A stretch of 64,000 nt of DNA from an uncultured Serinicoccus sp. (GCF_947500995.1 NZ_CANMUA010000001.1:1-64000); one strand, 5' to 3'. Positions 1-9,265 are shown, numbered from the stretch's first letter. Program-made: numbers and translations. The notes: a model not told the origin generated them from the sequence alone.

Positions 1-249
1 AGCTGTCTGCCCTCCGTAGCGTGAGGAAGGTGTCGCATCAGGGTCGACATCTGACGAAGCGCGTCAGCGGAGGGCAGGCAGCGAGGAACGAGCTGTCTGC
101 CCTCCGTAGCGTGAGGAAGGTGTCGCATCAGGGTCGACATCTGACGAAGCGCGTCAGCGGAGGGCAGCGAGGAACGAGCTGTCTGCCCTCCGTAGCGTGA
201 GGAAGGTGTCGCATCAGGGTCGACATCTGACGAAGCGCGTCAGCGGAGG
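1..249. repeat. Three tandem copies of an 86-90 bp self-complementary repeat
   Basis: Copies begin at about 1, 91 and 177. Copy 1 is 90 bp. Copy 2 is 86 bp, lacking a 4-nt GCAG duplication. Copy 3 breaks off near 249. In each full unit CTGCCCTCCG near the start pairs perfectly with CGGAGGGCAG about 60 nt later, and inside lie a smaller CTGACG/CGTCAG stem and a TGTCG/CGACA pair, so each unit can fold into a nested hairpin. The third copy contains the TGA stop of the adjacent prenyltransferase gene, so the array looks like a duplicated gene end plus its 3' hairpin. The array touches the window edge and may continue upstream. No protein is supported here. Confidence 0.9.
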
Positions 250-1142
250 AACCACCAGGCCGCCCCCTGCAGGAGGACGAAGGCGACCATGGCCGCCACG
301 GACGGCCCGGGCCGCCCGTGGCCGAGGCGGTGGACGCCGAGGGCGGACAGCGGGGCCGCGAGGAGGCCGGCGAGCGCGACCGGCCAGGGGTGGACGACCA
401 GGCTCAGACCGTATGCCGCCACACCAGCCACCGCCCCGAGTCGCCGCAGCACCGGGGCCCGCAGCCGGGTGGCCAGCGTGTGCTTTCCCGCCGCGCGGTC
501 GGCGTCGCGGTCGGCCCACTGCGTCTCGAGCAGGTTGACGAAGGTCAGCAGCGTGAAGGGGAGGAAGGTGAGGGCCGCGGGCCCGAGCGCGGCACCGGCG
601 ACCACGGCCCCGGTGGCCGGCAGCAGCAGGCCGCCCAGGAGCGCGTTGGCCACCTCGCCCCACCCGTGCCGTGAGAACGGCCAGGGCCCGACGGAGTAGC
701 CCCATCCGCCCACCAGACCGAGCACGAGCAGCGCGGCCACCAGCCCGCTCACGATCCCGGTCACCAGGCCGAGAGCTGTCAGCACCGCAGCGAGTGCCGC
801 CGCCAAGACGGCGACGCGCAGCGCGAACGCGGCGGGCAGCCCGTGCTCCCTCAGGGCCCCGCTGCCGCCGGAGAACCGGGTGCGGACGGTGCGGGCGTCG
901 GTCTCGACGTCGGCGAACTCGTTGACCACGTGCACGCTGGTCGCGACCGCGACGACCACCAGGGCGGTCAGGGCCGCACCGGCCGGGGGCAGCGCCACCC
1001 CACCGGTCCTCACCCCCGCCGTCCCCGCGACCCAGCCCACGGCGTAGACCGCGAGGACGAGCAGGACCTGGTCGGGGCGGCTCATCCGGACGGCCGCGCG
1101 CAGCCGCACCGGCGCCGGCGCGGCGGGTCCGCCGCGGCTCAC
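240..1142 (-). CDS. UbiA family prenyltransferase
   Basis: Predicted 300-residue polytopic membrane protein. UbiA enzymes transfer a polyprenyl chain onto an aromatic or other acceptor at the membrane. The two Asp-rich motifs of the family are visible: NEFADVETD near residues 73-81 and DRDADRAAG followed by KHTL near 209-220. Between and after them are several Ala/Leu/Val-rich transmembrane stretches. I chose the GTG at 1142 because it overlaps the TGA of the upstream methyltransferase in a GTGA junction; an internal ATG at 1085 is the alternative. The neighbouring methyltransferase could act on the same quinone-like product (inference). The substrate cannot be read from sequence. The stop codon lies inside the tandem repeat at the window edge. 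Confidence 0.8.
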   Translation of the reverse strand: MSRGGPAAPAPVRLRAAVRMSRPDQVLLVLAVYAVGWVAGTAGVRTGGVALPPAGAALTALVVVAVATSVHVVNEFADVETDARTVRTRFSGGSGALREHGLPAAFALRVAVLAAALAAVLTALGLVTGIVSGLVAALLVLGLVGGWGYSVGPWPFSRHGWGEVANALLGGLLLPATGAVVAGAALGPAALTFLPFTLLTFVNLLETQWADRDADRAAGKHTLATRLRAPVLRRLGAVAGVAAYGLSLVVHPWPVALAGLLAAPLSALGVHRLGHGRPGPSVAAMVAFVLLQGAAWWFLR

Positions 1143-1768
1143 CGCCACGTGCCGACGAGCACCTGGACGTGGCCGCCCCGTCGGACCCAGCGTCGGGGCC
1201 GGCTCAGCTCCGGCTCGACGACCACCCAGGGACGGGCCCCGATGTCGGCTCCGCCGAGCCAGCAGGCCAGCCGGGCCAGCGGCGCGGCCCAGGCGGCGGC
1301 GCCGGTGGGCGGCGCCATGTCGACGACGGCGACACCCGCGCCCGGCCGGAGCACACCGGTGACTGAGCGCCACACCCCTGCCGGGTCGGGGGTCAGTGAC
1401 AGCGCGTAGGTCGCGATGACGGCGTCGAAGGGCAGGCCCGCGGCCGCCTCCCGCAGCGCCTCCGGGTCGGCCATGTCCCCCTGGACCAGCCGCAGCCGCC
1501 CCGGACCCGTCGCCGAGGCTCGCTTGCGTCGGGCCACCTCCAGCATCGCGGGGCTGCGGTCCAGGCCCACGACCGTGCCCGTCGGGCCGACATCGTGCAG
1601 GAGCGCCGGAAGGTTGAGCCCGGTCCCGCAGCCGAGGTCCAGCACCCGTTGGCCGGGTCGCAGTCCCAGTGCCGGGACGGCGAGGCGTCGGCCCACCGCG
1701 TACACCGGCTCGCCGGAGAGCAGGTCGTAGGACCGGGCCGTGAGCGCGCCGTAGCGGTCCACCCTCAC
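1139..1768 (-). CDS. Class I SAM-dependent methyltransferase
   Basis: 209-residue Rossmann-fold methyltransferase. Motif I is LDLGCGTGLN near residues 43-52, followed by an acidic motif II (GLDRSPAML) and a GDMADPEAL segment typical of the Methyltransf_11/25 families. The GTG start overlaps the stop of the upstream nuclease/helicase gene by GTGA, and its own stop overlaps the start of the prenyltransferase, so the three genes should be translationally coupled. Pairing with a UbiA-type enzyme recalls quinone biosynthesis (UbiE/MenG), but the sequence outside the SAM-binding core does not let me assign that role. The acceptor is unknown. Confidence 0.8.
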   Translation of the reverse strand: MRVDRYGALTARSYDLLSGEPVYAVGRRLAVPALGLRPGQRVLDLGCGTGLNLPALLHDVGPTGTVVGLDRSPAMLEVARRKRASATGPGRLRLVQGDMADPEALREAAAGLPFDAVIATYALSLTPDPAGVWRSVTGVLRPGAGVAVVDMAPPTGAAAWAAPLARLACWLGGADIGARPWVVVEPELSRPRRWVRRGGHVQVLVGTWR

Positions 1769-4700
1769 CCCGCCGGCCCGCCGGGGAGCACGCCGGCCCT
1801 CGCCCCTGCGTCGCACAGCCTGATGAAGGCCCCCAGCTGGAGCACGGCCGCCGGGCTCGCCGGCAGGTGGGCGGTGAGCACCTCGGAGCGGATGAGCACC
1901 GCCCGCCACTGCGCCCGGGAGATCGCGACGTTGAGCCGGTTGCGGCTCAGGAGGAACCCCATACCGCGCGGGACGTCGGCGGCGGACGAGGCGGTCATCG
2001 ACAGGATCGCGACGACGGCCTCCTGCCCCTGGAACGCGTCGACCGTCCCGACCCGGACCTGCCCCAGCCCGGCCTCGGCGAGATGCTCCCGGACGAGCGC
2101 CACCTGGGCGTTGTAGGGGGCGACGACGAGGATGTCGCGCTGCCGGAGCGGTCGCGGCCCGGAGTGGTCCTCGGGGTCGGTCCAGGTGGCCCCGAGGTGC
2201 GCCCGCACCTGGCGGACCACCTCGGCCGCCTCCTCCGGCGACCCGGTCCGGTTGCCCCGGTGCTCGAGCCGCACGACCTCCAGGCCTGGCTCCAGGCCCT
2301 CGAGCAGCCGCCGGGCCGGCGGGTCCGCGGAGCCCAGCTGGCCGGCGTAGGCCAGGTCGGACACCGGAGCGGTGAGCGCCGGGTGCATGCGGAAGGTGTG
2401 CTCCAGGAAGTACCCCCGCTCCGGCGGCAGCGTCTCCTCCTCCCCCATGAGCCAGCCCAGCGCCGACTCGTCCACCGGCTCGGCGTGCGTGCCCTGGCTG
2501 ACCTGCGGCAGCTGCTGCGGGTCGCCCAGCAGCAGGAGACGGCGGGCGGACCGTGCGGCCCCGACGGTCGGGGCGAGCGCGAACTGCCCCGCCTCGTCGA
2601 TGACGAGCAGGTCCAGGCCGCCGGGCTCGACCAGGTCGGGGTGGGAGAAGGTCCAGGCGGTGCCGCCGAGGACGCACCCGGTCCCCCGGTGCTCCTCGAG
2701 GTATGCCGCCCGCGCCGCCGTCGTGTCCGTCAGGGTGGTCCAGGTCGGCTCGGCGCTCTTCGGTGCCGACTTCGCGACCAGTCCTGCGTCGAGCCCCGCC
2801 CGCACCATGGCACCGAGGACGTTCTCGACGACGAGGTGCGACTGCGCCACCACGCCGACCCGCCAGCCGTGCTCCTCCACCAGCCGACGGACGACCCGGG
2901 ACCCGGTCCACGTCTTGCCGGTCCCGGGCGGGCCCTGCACGGCGACGTAGGAGTCGTCCATCGCCAGCAGCGCCGCCACGACGTCACCGAGCGCCCCCTC
3001 CCCGCCGCCGTGCGGGAGCGCACCACCGTCGCGCAGCCTCGGTGGACGACGTGCCAGCAGGTCCAGGGCCGCCGCACCGGGCAGCTCATGCTGGGCCAGG
3101 GCCTCGGCGGCGACGGCCGCGATGGCGGTCGGGATGGGCTCGGCGGGAGGCGGACGGTCCGGAGCGAGGGCCACGGGCAGGTCGGCGAAGACGTCGTCGG
3201 GCGGGCGGGCCTCGACCAGCCGGACCACCCGCGGGTCGTCCGCGTCGAGCTCGATCCCGTCCGCCCGGGCCGCGGCGTAGGGCGCACCCTCCGGACCATC
3301 GGCCCGCGCGGGCCCGGGAGCGGCGTAGACCACCTGCGCGCGCCGGGCCGTGCTCCCCGGCCCCCAGTCGCCCACGAGCCGCAGGGTGCGCCGCCAGCTG
3401 CGGGCCTTGCCCTCCGGGGGCGTCCAGTCGGCCACCACCTCGGCGGACTCGACGGCGAAGACGTCGCGGGTGCGCGCCCAGCTCTCCAGGGGGTGCTGGA
3501 GCCGGTCGAAGTGGCCCCACCAGAACTGCTTGGCCTCCCGCCGGTGGTAGCCGATCGCCGTGGCCAGCATGGCCCAGGCCTGCTCCTGCTCCGTCCGGTC
3601 GTGCGCGGGCCCGGCCCCGGCGCGGGCCTGCAGCGCCTCCTCCAGCACGCCCTCCTGCTCGGCGCTCTCCCGGGCCTGCGGCACCAGCACCCGGGGCACG
3701 ACCTGGTCGCGCACCCCGGCCTCCTCGGCCCGCTCCAGCAACCAGTCGCGCAGCCGCAGCGTCGAGACGCAGTCGTAACGGTTGTAGTCGGCCAGGTCGT
3801 CCAGCCGCCGGGTGGCCTCCGCGGGAGCGGCCTCCTCCAGGAGGCGGAACTCGTGGTAGGCCAGGATCGAGGCGTCACCGGAGCTCACGCCGTCCTCCGG
3901 GCGCAGCTGGGAGCCCATGTAGAGGGGCTCCAGCTTCTTGATGCTGTAGGACGGGGCGGCGACGAGGACCGAGCCGCGCACCACCGCGTAGAGGTCGACG
4001 AAGACCTCGGCCCGCAGGAGGTCGTCGAGCTCCTCCTCGCGTACCCGGTAGCGCATCGCCATGGCCTTGAGCGCGCCGGTCTCGTAGGGGGCGTAGTGGT
4101 AGACGTGCAGGTCCGGCCACCGGCGGCGTCGCTCCTGCAGGTCGTCGACGAAGGCGACGAAGGCGTCGCGCTCGGCCGCGAAGGAGTGCGCCCACGTCGG
4201 GGTGTAGCACCCGGCCGTGTCGAGCACGCCCCAGAGGTACTGCAGACCCGCGTGGGCCCGGTCGCCCTCGTCGTGGTGCGGGTCGCCCTCGAAGTCGAAG
4301 AAGAGGTCGCCCTCGCTGGGAGCAGGGAGCAGGGCCAGGGTCTGTGCGGCGGAGTTGGTCAACCGGTGGGCCACGGCGGCGCCGTCCGTGCTGCCTGCCT
4401 GCAGCTCAGCCTGGTCGCGCAGCCGGTCGAAGGAGGCGGCCACGATCCCCTCCGGCGCCTCCTGCGCGCCGGCCAGGTCGGCGACGGTCGCGATCCCCGC
4501 CTCCCGGAGCCGGCCACGTCGTCGCGCGTCCACCCCGGCGACGAGGAGCACGTCGTCCGCGGCCTCCGCGGCGGCCAGGCAGTCCTCGCAGCGTCCGCAC
4601 ACGGCATACCGGTCCTGGCCCCAGCGCACCGGTTCACCCTCCTCCAGGTGCCCCCGCACGAACCGTTCGAACCGTCCGCGCACCTCGGAGAAGACCGCGA

Positions 4701-5292
4701 CGAGATCGTCCGTGGGCAGGTCGCGCCGCTCGCCGGAGCCGAGCAGCAGGCTCGCGGTGGCGGAGACCGGCACACCCGCGCGGCGGAGCTGGTCGGCGTA
4801 GGCGCCGAGCTGGACCAGCGCGAGCGCCGACTCCGAGCGGGCCAGCTTGGCGTCGCACACGCGCCAGCCGTCGTCCGCGCGCTCGAGCACGTCGGCGTAG
4901 CCGAGCATCCGCCCGTCGAAGAGGCACGCCTGGGACACCGCCAGGGCGTCCCCGGCGAGCGCGGCGCGGGTCGCCCCGGCGGCCTCGCGCAACGACTCCA
5001 CCGACAGCGGCGGGGCCGGTCGCGTCAGCTCGAGGAGCCCGCCGCGGTCCCGGTATGCCGTGAGCAGCTCGGCCTCGTGCCGGTCGCCCAGCCGGGCGAG
5101 CAGGTCGCGCACGGGGTCGCGTCGCGGCTCCGGGCGCGGCGTCCGCCCCAGCGCGGCGTCGAGGTGCCGCAGGAAGGCGTACTCGCACCCCAGTGCCGCA
5201 CGCAGGTCCGACGGGCTCCACACCACCCGCTGCGGTCCCAGCACGAGCATCCGCTCCACCTCCTCCGGCGCGCCCAGCCTCGCACACGGCAC
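1765..5292 (-). CDS. TM0106-type RecB-like nuclease fused to SF1 DNA2/NAM7-type helicase
   Basis: About 1175 residues in three parts. The N-terminal third has a RecB-like nuclease signature (CDAKLARS near 145-152, then LVQLGAYADQL) and a CxxCxxC cluster (CGRCEDC near 231-237) that could ligate an Fe-S cluster, as in some RecB-family nucleases. Next comes an RNase H-like segment (FFDFEGDP near 328). The C-terminal third is an SF1 helicase: Walker A GPPGTGKT near 786, DEAG near 896, LLLGDPQQLPQ, and TVDAFQGQE near the end. I placed the start at the GTG at 5292 because GGAGG sits 6 nt upstream. The family is widespread in actinobacteria but poorly characterised. A role in DNA repair or processing is inference. 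Confidence 0.85.
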   Translation of the reverse strand: MPCARLGAPEEVERMLVLGPQRVVWSPSDLRAALGCEYAFLRHLDAALGRTPRPEPRRDPVRDLLARLGDRHEAELLTAYRDRGGLLELTRPAPPLSVESLREAAGATRAALAGDALAVSQACLFDGRMLGYADVLERADDGWRVCDAKLARSESALALVQLGAYADQLRRAGVPVSATASLLLGSGERRDLPTDDLVAVFSEVRGRFERFVRGHLEEGEPVRWGQDRYAVCGRCEDCLAAAEAADDVLLVAGVDARRRGRLREAGIATVADLAGAQEAPEGIVAASFDRLRDQAELQAGSTDGAAVAHRLTNSAAQTLALLPAPSEGDLFFDFEGDPHHDEGDRAHAGLQYLWGVLDTAGCYTPTWAHSFAAERDAFVAFVDDLQERRRRWPDLHVYHYAPYETGALKAMAMRYRVREEELDDLLRAEVFVDLYAVVRGSVLVAAPSYSIKKLEPLYMGSQLRPEDGVSSGDASILAYHEFRLLEEAAPAEATRRLDDLADYNRYDCVSTLRLRDWLLERAEEAGVRDQVVPRVLVPQARESAEQEGVLEEALQARAGAGPAHDRTEQEQAWAMLATAIGYHRREAKQFWWGHFDRLQHPLESWARTRDVFAVESAEVVADWTPPEGKARSWRRTLRLVGDWGPGSTARRAQVVYAAPGPARADGPEGAPYAAARADGIELDADDPRVVRLVEARPPDDVFADLPVALAPDRPPPAEPIPTAIAAVAAEALAQHELPGAAALDLLARRPPRLRDGGALPHGGGEGALGDVVAALLAMDDSYVAVQGPPGTGKTWTGSRVVRRLVEEHGWRVGVVAQSHLVVENVLGAMVRAGLDAGLVAKSAPKSAEPTWTTLTDTTAARAAYLEEHRGTGCVLGGTAWTFSHPDLVEPGGLDLLVIDEAGQFALAPTVGAARSARRLLLLGDPQQLPQVSQGTHAEPVDESALGWLMGEEETLPPERGYFLEHTFRMHPALTAPVSDLAYAGQLGSADPPARRLLEGLEPGLEVVRLEHRGNRTGSPEEAAEVVRQVRAHLGATWTDPEDHSGPRPLRQRDILVVAPYNAQVALVREHLAEAGLGQVRVGTVDAFQGQEAVVAILSMTASSAADVPRGMGFLLSRNRLNVAISRAQWRAVLIRSEVLTAHLPASPAAVLQLGAFIRLCDAGARAGVLPGGPAG

Positions 5293-5339
5293 CGACAACC
5301 TCCCTCGGCGTCCCGTGCCCCGGCACCGGGCCTGGGATC

Positions 5340-6068
5340 ATGGCGGGCATGAACCGCCTGGAGCGTTGGGAGTCGCGCACCCAGACCCCGTTGATGATCG
5401 CCGCCATCGTCTTCCTCATCGCCTTCGCCATCCCCATCGTCAACCCGGCGCTGCCCTCGAGCGTCCTGCGCACCTGCACGGTGGTCCAGGACGCCATCTG
5501 GGGCGTCTTCCTCGTGGACTACGCCTACCGGCTCGTCGTGGCACCCCGTCGGTGGCAGTTCATCCGCAAGCACCCCGTGGACCTCGCGGCGGTGGCGCTG
5601 CCCGCGCTGCGGCCCCTGCGCCTCGTCGCCGCCCTCTCCTTCGTCCACCAGGTGGCCGGCGAGAAGCTGCGGGGCCACGTGGCGCTCTACGTCACCACCG
5701 CGACCCTGCTGGTCGTCACGATCTCCTCCCTGGCGGTCCTCAACGCCGAGCGGGGCCACCCGGACGCGACGATCCGGACGTGGCAGGAGTCGTTGTGGTG
5801 GTCCTTCGTGACCGTGACCACGGTGGGCTACGGCGACTACGCCCCCGTCACCGGCGAGGGGCGCCTCTTCGCGGTGGGTCTCATGCTGTGTGGCATCGCG
5901 CTGCTCGGCATCGTCACGGCGAGCCTCGCCTCGTGGCTCCTGGAGCGGATCGCCGAGCCCGACCCCACCCGGCAGCCGGCGACGGCGGCCGACGTCGCCG
6001 AGCTCACGCAGCAGGTCCGCGAGCTGCGGGCCGAGGTGGCCGGGCTGCGCGGGCCCGACCACACCTAG
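5340..6068 (+). CDS. Potassium channel family protein
   Basis: 242-residue membrane protein with the K+ selectivity filter TTVGYGDY near residues 160-168, between a pore helix (WWSFVTV) and a long C-terminal transmembrane helix. Two to three helices precede it, including a PRRWQF/RPLRLV region with basic residues that resembles a reduced voltage-sensor-like module. The C-terminus has a short leucine-heptad coiled coil (VAELTQQVRELRAEVAGL). Starts at 5340 and 5349 are both ATG; neither has a strong Shine-Dalgarno sequence. It is transcribed divergently from the nuclease/helicase gene, and its stop overlaps the stop of the convergent HIT gene by 3-4 bp. Probable role: passive K+ conductance. 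Confidence 0.85.
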   Translation: MAGMNRLERWESRTQTPLMIAAIVFLIAFAIPIVNPALPSSVLRTCTVVQDAIWGVFLVDYAYRLVVAPRRWQFIRKHPVDLAAVALPALRPLRLVAALSFVHQVAGEKLRGHVALYVTTATLLVVTISSLAVLNAERGHPDATIRTWQESLWWSFVTVTTVGYGDYAPVTGEGRLFAVGLMLCGIALLGIVTASLASWLLERIAEPDPTRQPATAADVAELTQQVRELRAEVAGLRGPDHT

Positions 6069-6481
6069 GCACCCGGGTCCAGCGCCTCGCGCAGGCGGGC
6101 GGCGTAGTCAGCCGCCTCGGGGCCGGCATACCTCGTCCGCGGCCAGAAGAACCCGCGCAGACCGTCGCCCTTCGTCCGCGGCACCACGTGGACGTGCAGG
6201 TGCGGCACCGACTGGCTGACCACGTTGTTCATCGCCACGAAGCTGCCCTGGGCCCCCAGCGCCGTCCGCACCGCCCCCGCGACGTCACGAGCGGCACCGA
6301 AGAGCGGCACGACGAGGTCGTCGGGCAGCTCGGTGAGCGTGTCGACGTGGCGCCGGGGCACGAGCAGCACGTGCCCCTTGAAGACCGGCCGGGTGTCGAG
6401 GAAGCCGACGACCTCCTCCCGCTCGAGCACGGTCTGCGCCGGCTCCTCGCCGGCGACGATGCGGCAGAAGAGGCAGGCCAT
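6065..6481 (-). CDS. HIT family protein (histidine triad hydrolase)
   Basis: 138-residue protein with the diagnostic triad HLHVHV near residues 93-98, an N-terminal CLFCRIVAGE motif and a GHVLLVPRRHV core. HIT proteins hydrolyse nucleoside phosphoramidates and related adenylated compounds. I chose the ATG at 6481, immediately before the Cys-rich N-terminus shared by the family; a GTG three codons upstream is possible. The first Cys of CxxC and a downstream His suggest a bound metal, as in Hint-like proteins (family knowledge). It lies just downstream of an aminotransferase gene on the same strand and is convergent with the channel gene. Confidence 0.9.
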   Translation of the reverse strand: MACLFCRIVAGEEPAQTVLEREEVVGFLDTRPVFKGHVLLVPRRHVDTLTELPDDLVVPLFGAARDVAGAVRTALGAQGSFVAMNNVVSQSVPHLHVHVVPRTKGDGLRGFFWPRTRYAGPEAADYAARLREALDPGA

Positions 6482-6491
6482 GGCGCCCACG

Positions 6492-7820
6492 CTAGCCGCC
6501 GGTGGCCCCGAGCACCTGGTGTATGCCGCGGGCCACCCCCGCGGCGATCTGGTCCACCTCGGCGTCGCTCACGACGAGCGGGGGGCCGAGCAGCAGCAGG
6601 TCGCCGTTCGTCCCGTCCGCGCAGCCGGTGCTCGGGTAGACGAGCACCCCCTGCTCCCGGCAGGCTTCGGTGACCCGCTCGGTCACCCGCTCGGCACGGG
6701 GGAAGGGCTCCCGGGTCGTCTCGTCCGCGACCAGCTCGACGGCCTGCAGCAGCCCGCGCCCGCGCACGTCACCGATGCCGGGGACCCGGGCGAGGTGGCG
6801 GTGGAGGGCGTCGTGCAGCCGGGCACCCTGCCGGGCCGAGGCCTCGACGAGGCCGTCCCGCTCCAGGATGCGCAGGACGGCCAGCCCGGTGGCGGCACCG
6901 ACGACGTGGTGGGAGTAGGTGAAGCCGTGGACGAACCCCGCGCGGGACAGCACCTCGTGCACCGGGCCGCTGACGACCGCGAGCCCCAGCGGCCAGTAGC
7001 CCGAGGCGGTGCCCTTCCCGGCCGTGAGCACGTCCGGACGCAGGCCGACGTGCTCGCTGGCGAACCACCGGCCGGTGCGCCCGAAGCCGGTCATGACCTC
7101 GTCGGCGACGACGAGGACGCCGTGGCGACGGCATACCTCGGTCACCGCCGGCCAGTAGTCGTCCGGCGGGACGCAGGCCCCCAGCCCGGCACCCGCGACG
7201 GGCTCGGCGATGAACGCCGCCACGCGCCCGGGGCCGATGCGCTCGATGGTCTCCTCCAGCACCTGGGCGTGGCGCGCGCCACAGCCGTGCGGATGGGTGT
7301 CCGGGAAGACGCAGCGGTACTCGTAGGGGGTGCTGGTGTGCTCGGCGCCGGTGAGCCAGGGCAGGTAGGGGGCCCGCAGCCCGGCGCGACCGGACACGCT
7401 CAAGGCACCCCTGCTGTTGCCGTGGTAGGAGCCGCGTCGGCCGATGACGACGTCCCGGTCCTCCCCGCGGGCCAGGTGGTAGGCCCGCGCCATCTTCAGG
7501 GCCGACTCCACCGCCTCGCTCCCCCCGGAGACGGGGTAGATGCGCGGGTCCTCCAGCGGGAGCAGCGGGGCGAGGGCGTCGGCATACTCCTCCAGCACCT
7601 CGCTGGAGAAGGTGGACCCGTGCACGTAGGCGACCCGCGACGCCTGGGCGGCGGCCGCCTGCACGACCTCCTCCACCCCATGGCCGACGCCGACGACGAC
7701 CGCGCCACCGGCCGCGTCGAGGTAGCGGCGCCCGTCGACGTCGACGAGGACCGCGCCCTCGCCGTGGTCGATGCGGACCCGGTCGCCGCCGCCGCGGGAG
7801 AAGACGTGCCGCGAGCCCAT
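6492..7820 (-). CDS. Class III PLP-dependent aminotransferase
   Basis: 442 residues, full length for the family. The PLP-binding lysine is in TAGKGTASG near residue 268; DEVMTGFGRTG marks the cofactor aspartate, and GGSEAVESALKMAR is the phosphate-binding region. The ATG at 7818-7820 lies 4 bp after the stop of the next aminotransferase gene, so the two are probably co-translated. Family members convert omega-amino acids or adenosylmethionine-type donors to aldehydes or ketoacids. The adjacent aminotransferase and aldehyde dehydrogenase imply degradation of an amine, diamine or omega-amino acid (inference). The exact amino donor cannot be read from sequence. Confidence 0.85.
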   Translation of the reverse strand: MGSRHVFSRGGGDRVRIDHGEGAVLVDVDGRRYLDAAGGAVVVGVGHGVEEVVQAAAAQASRVAYVHGSTFSSEVLEEYADALAPLLPLEDPRIYPVSGGSEAVESALKMARAYHLARGEDRDVVIGRRGSYHGNSRGALSVSGRAGLRAPYLPWLTGAEHTSTPYEYRCVFPDTHPHGCGARHAQVLEETIERIGPGRVAAFIAEPVAGAGLGACVPPDDYWPAVTEVCRRHGVLVVADEVMTGFGRTGRWFASEHVGLRPDVLTAGKGTASGYWPLGLAVVSGPVHEVLSRAGFVHGFTYSHHVVGAATGLAVLRILERDGLVEASARQGARLHDALHRHLARVPGIGDVRGRGLLQAVELVADETTREPFPRAERVTERVTEACREQGVLVYPSTGCADGTNGDLLLLGPPLVVSDAEVDQIAAGVARGIHQVLGATGG

Positions 7821-7824
7821 GGGG

Positions 7825-9195
7825 TCAGCCGCCGTGCGACGCCGCGCCTGCGGCGGCTGCGACGGCCTCCCCGAAGAGGCGCAGACCGGTGCGGGCCTCC
7901 TCCGGCGTGACCACCAGCGGGGGCGACATGCGCACGACGCTCTCGCCCGCCTCGAGCACGAGCAGGCCACGCTCGAAGGCGGCCTGCTGCACGGCGGCCG
8001 ACAGGGCGGAGTCGGCGAACTCGACGCCGATCATCAGACCGACGCCGCGGACGTCGACGACCGCCTCGGGGTGGGCGGCCTGGATCTCGCGCAGCCCGGC
8101 CAGGATCTCCTCGCCGACGGCGCGGGCGTGCTCCAGCAGGCCCTCGGACTCGATGACGCGCAACGTCGCAAGCCCGGCCGCGCACGGGACGGGGCTGCCG
8201 CCGTAGGTGGAGCCGTGGGTCCCGGTGCCCCAGCTCTCCATGAGCGAGGCCTTGGCGATGAAGGCCCCCAGGGGCAGGCCCGAGGCGATGCCCTTGGCGG
8301 AGAGCAGGACGTCGGGCTCGACACCGGTCTGCTCGATCGCCCACATGGTGCCGGTGCGGCCCATGCCGCACTGCACCTCGTCGGCGATCAGCAGGATGCC
8401 GTGCTCGTCGCACAGCTCGCGCAGCCGGCGCATCCAGCCCGCGCCGGGGACGATGTAGCCGCCCTCGCCCTGGATGGGCTCGACGAAGATGGCGGCGACC
8501 TCGCTGGGGGCCACGTCGTGGCGGAAGATCGTCTCCAGGGCGTCGAAGGTCGCGGTGTCGGAGGCGTCCTCGCCGGCGGCCACCTTGGCCGGGTCCGCGT
8601 AGGGGACGTGCAGCACGCCCGGCAGCAGCGGACCGAAGCCCTGGTGGTACTTCGGCTTGGAGCTGGTGAGCGAGACGGCCCCCATGGTGCGGCCGTGGAA
8701 GGCGCCGAAGAAGCTGATGACGTAGGGCCGCTTGGTGGCGTAGCGGGCGAGCTTGAGAGCACCCTCGACGGCCTCGGCGCCGGAGTTGGTGAGGAAGACC
8801 CGCACCGGCTCGCTCATCGGCGCGGTCCGGGCGAGCGCGTGGCACATCTGCGAGTAGACCGGCAGGAAGAAGTCGCTGGCCGAGTAGTGCAGCAGGTCGG
8901 CAGCCTGGTCCTGGACCGCCCGCACCACCTCGGGGTGGGCGTGGCCGGTGGAGTTCACCGCGATGCCGGCGTTGAAGTCCAGGAAGAGGTTGCCGTCGAC
9001 GTCCTCGATGCGGCAGCCGCGGGCGCGACGGGGGGCGAAGGGGTAGGCGCGCGGCAGCGACGGGCTGGTGATGGCCTGGTCGCCGGCGACGACCTCCCGG
9101 GTCAGCGGGCCGGGGAGCTCGGTGCGCAGGTCGGGCACCGGGCGGGAGGGGTCGGCCCAGTCGGTGGTCGGCTCGGCCAGGGTGGTGTCGGTCAT
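7825..9195 (-). CDS. Class III aminotransferase, GABA/ornithine aminotransferase-like
   Basis: 456-residue PLP enzyme. The Schiff-base lysine is in LLSAKGIASG near residue 300. The motif FVEPIQGEGGYIVP, then LIADEVQCGMGRTG, and the N-terminal GNLFLDFNAGIAVNSTGHAHP are typical of 4-aminobutyrate, ornithine and acetylornithine aminotransferases. The ATG at 9195 has GAGGAGAG upstream. The aldehyde dehydrogenase gene lies 141 bp upstream on the same strand, an arrangement like gabT-gabD or rocD-rocA, in which the aminotransferase makes a semialdehyde that the dehydrogenase oxidises. I do not assign gabT or rocD because the substrate residues cannot be judged reliably. Confidence 0.85.
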   Translation of the reverse strand: MTDTTLAEPTTDWADPSRPVPDLRTELPGPLTREVVAGDQAITSPSLPRAYPFAPRRARGCRIEDVDGNLFLDFNAGIAVNSTGHAHPEVVRAVQDQAADLLHYSASDFFLPVYSQMCHALARTAPMSEPVRVFLTNSGAEAVEGALKLARYATKRPYVISFFGAFHGRTMGAVSLTSSKPKYHQGFGPLLPGVLHVPYADPAKVAAGEDASDTATFDALETIFRHDVAPSEVAAIFVEPIQGEGGYIVPGAGWMRRLRELCDEHGILLIADEVQCGMGRTGTMWAIEQTGVEPDVLLSAKGIASGLPLGAFIAKASLMESWGTGTHGSTYGGSPVPCAAGLATLRVIESEGLLEHARAVGEEILAGLREIQAAHPEAVVDVRGVGLMIGVEFADSALSAAVQQAAFERGLLVLEAGESVVRMSPPLVVTPEEARTGLRLFGEAVAAAAGAASHGG

Positions 9196-9265
9196 GAGGA
9201 CTCTCCTCGGGTCGTGGGTGAGGTCGGGGTATGCCGCGCGGCCAGGTCCTGTCCGGCCCTCGCCC

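Noticed and set aside
1867-5352. Long plus-strand open frame of over 1100 codons opposite the nuclease/helicase gene
   Set aside because: Arg/Gly/Pro/Val-rich translation with no domains; a shadow of the GC-rich minus-strand gene.
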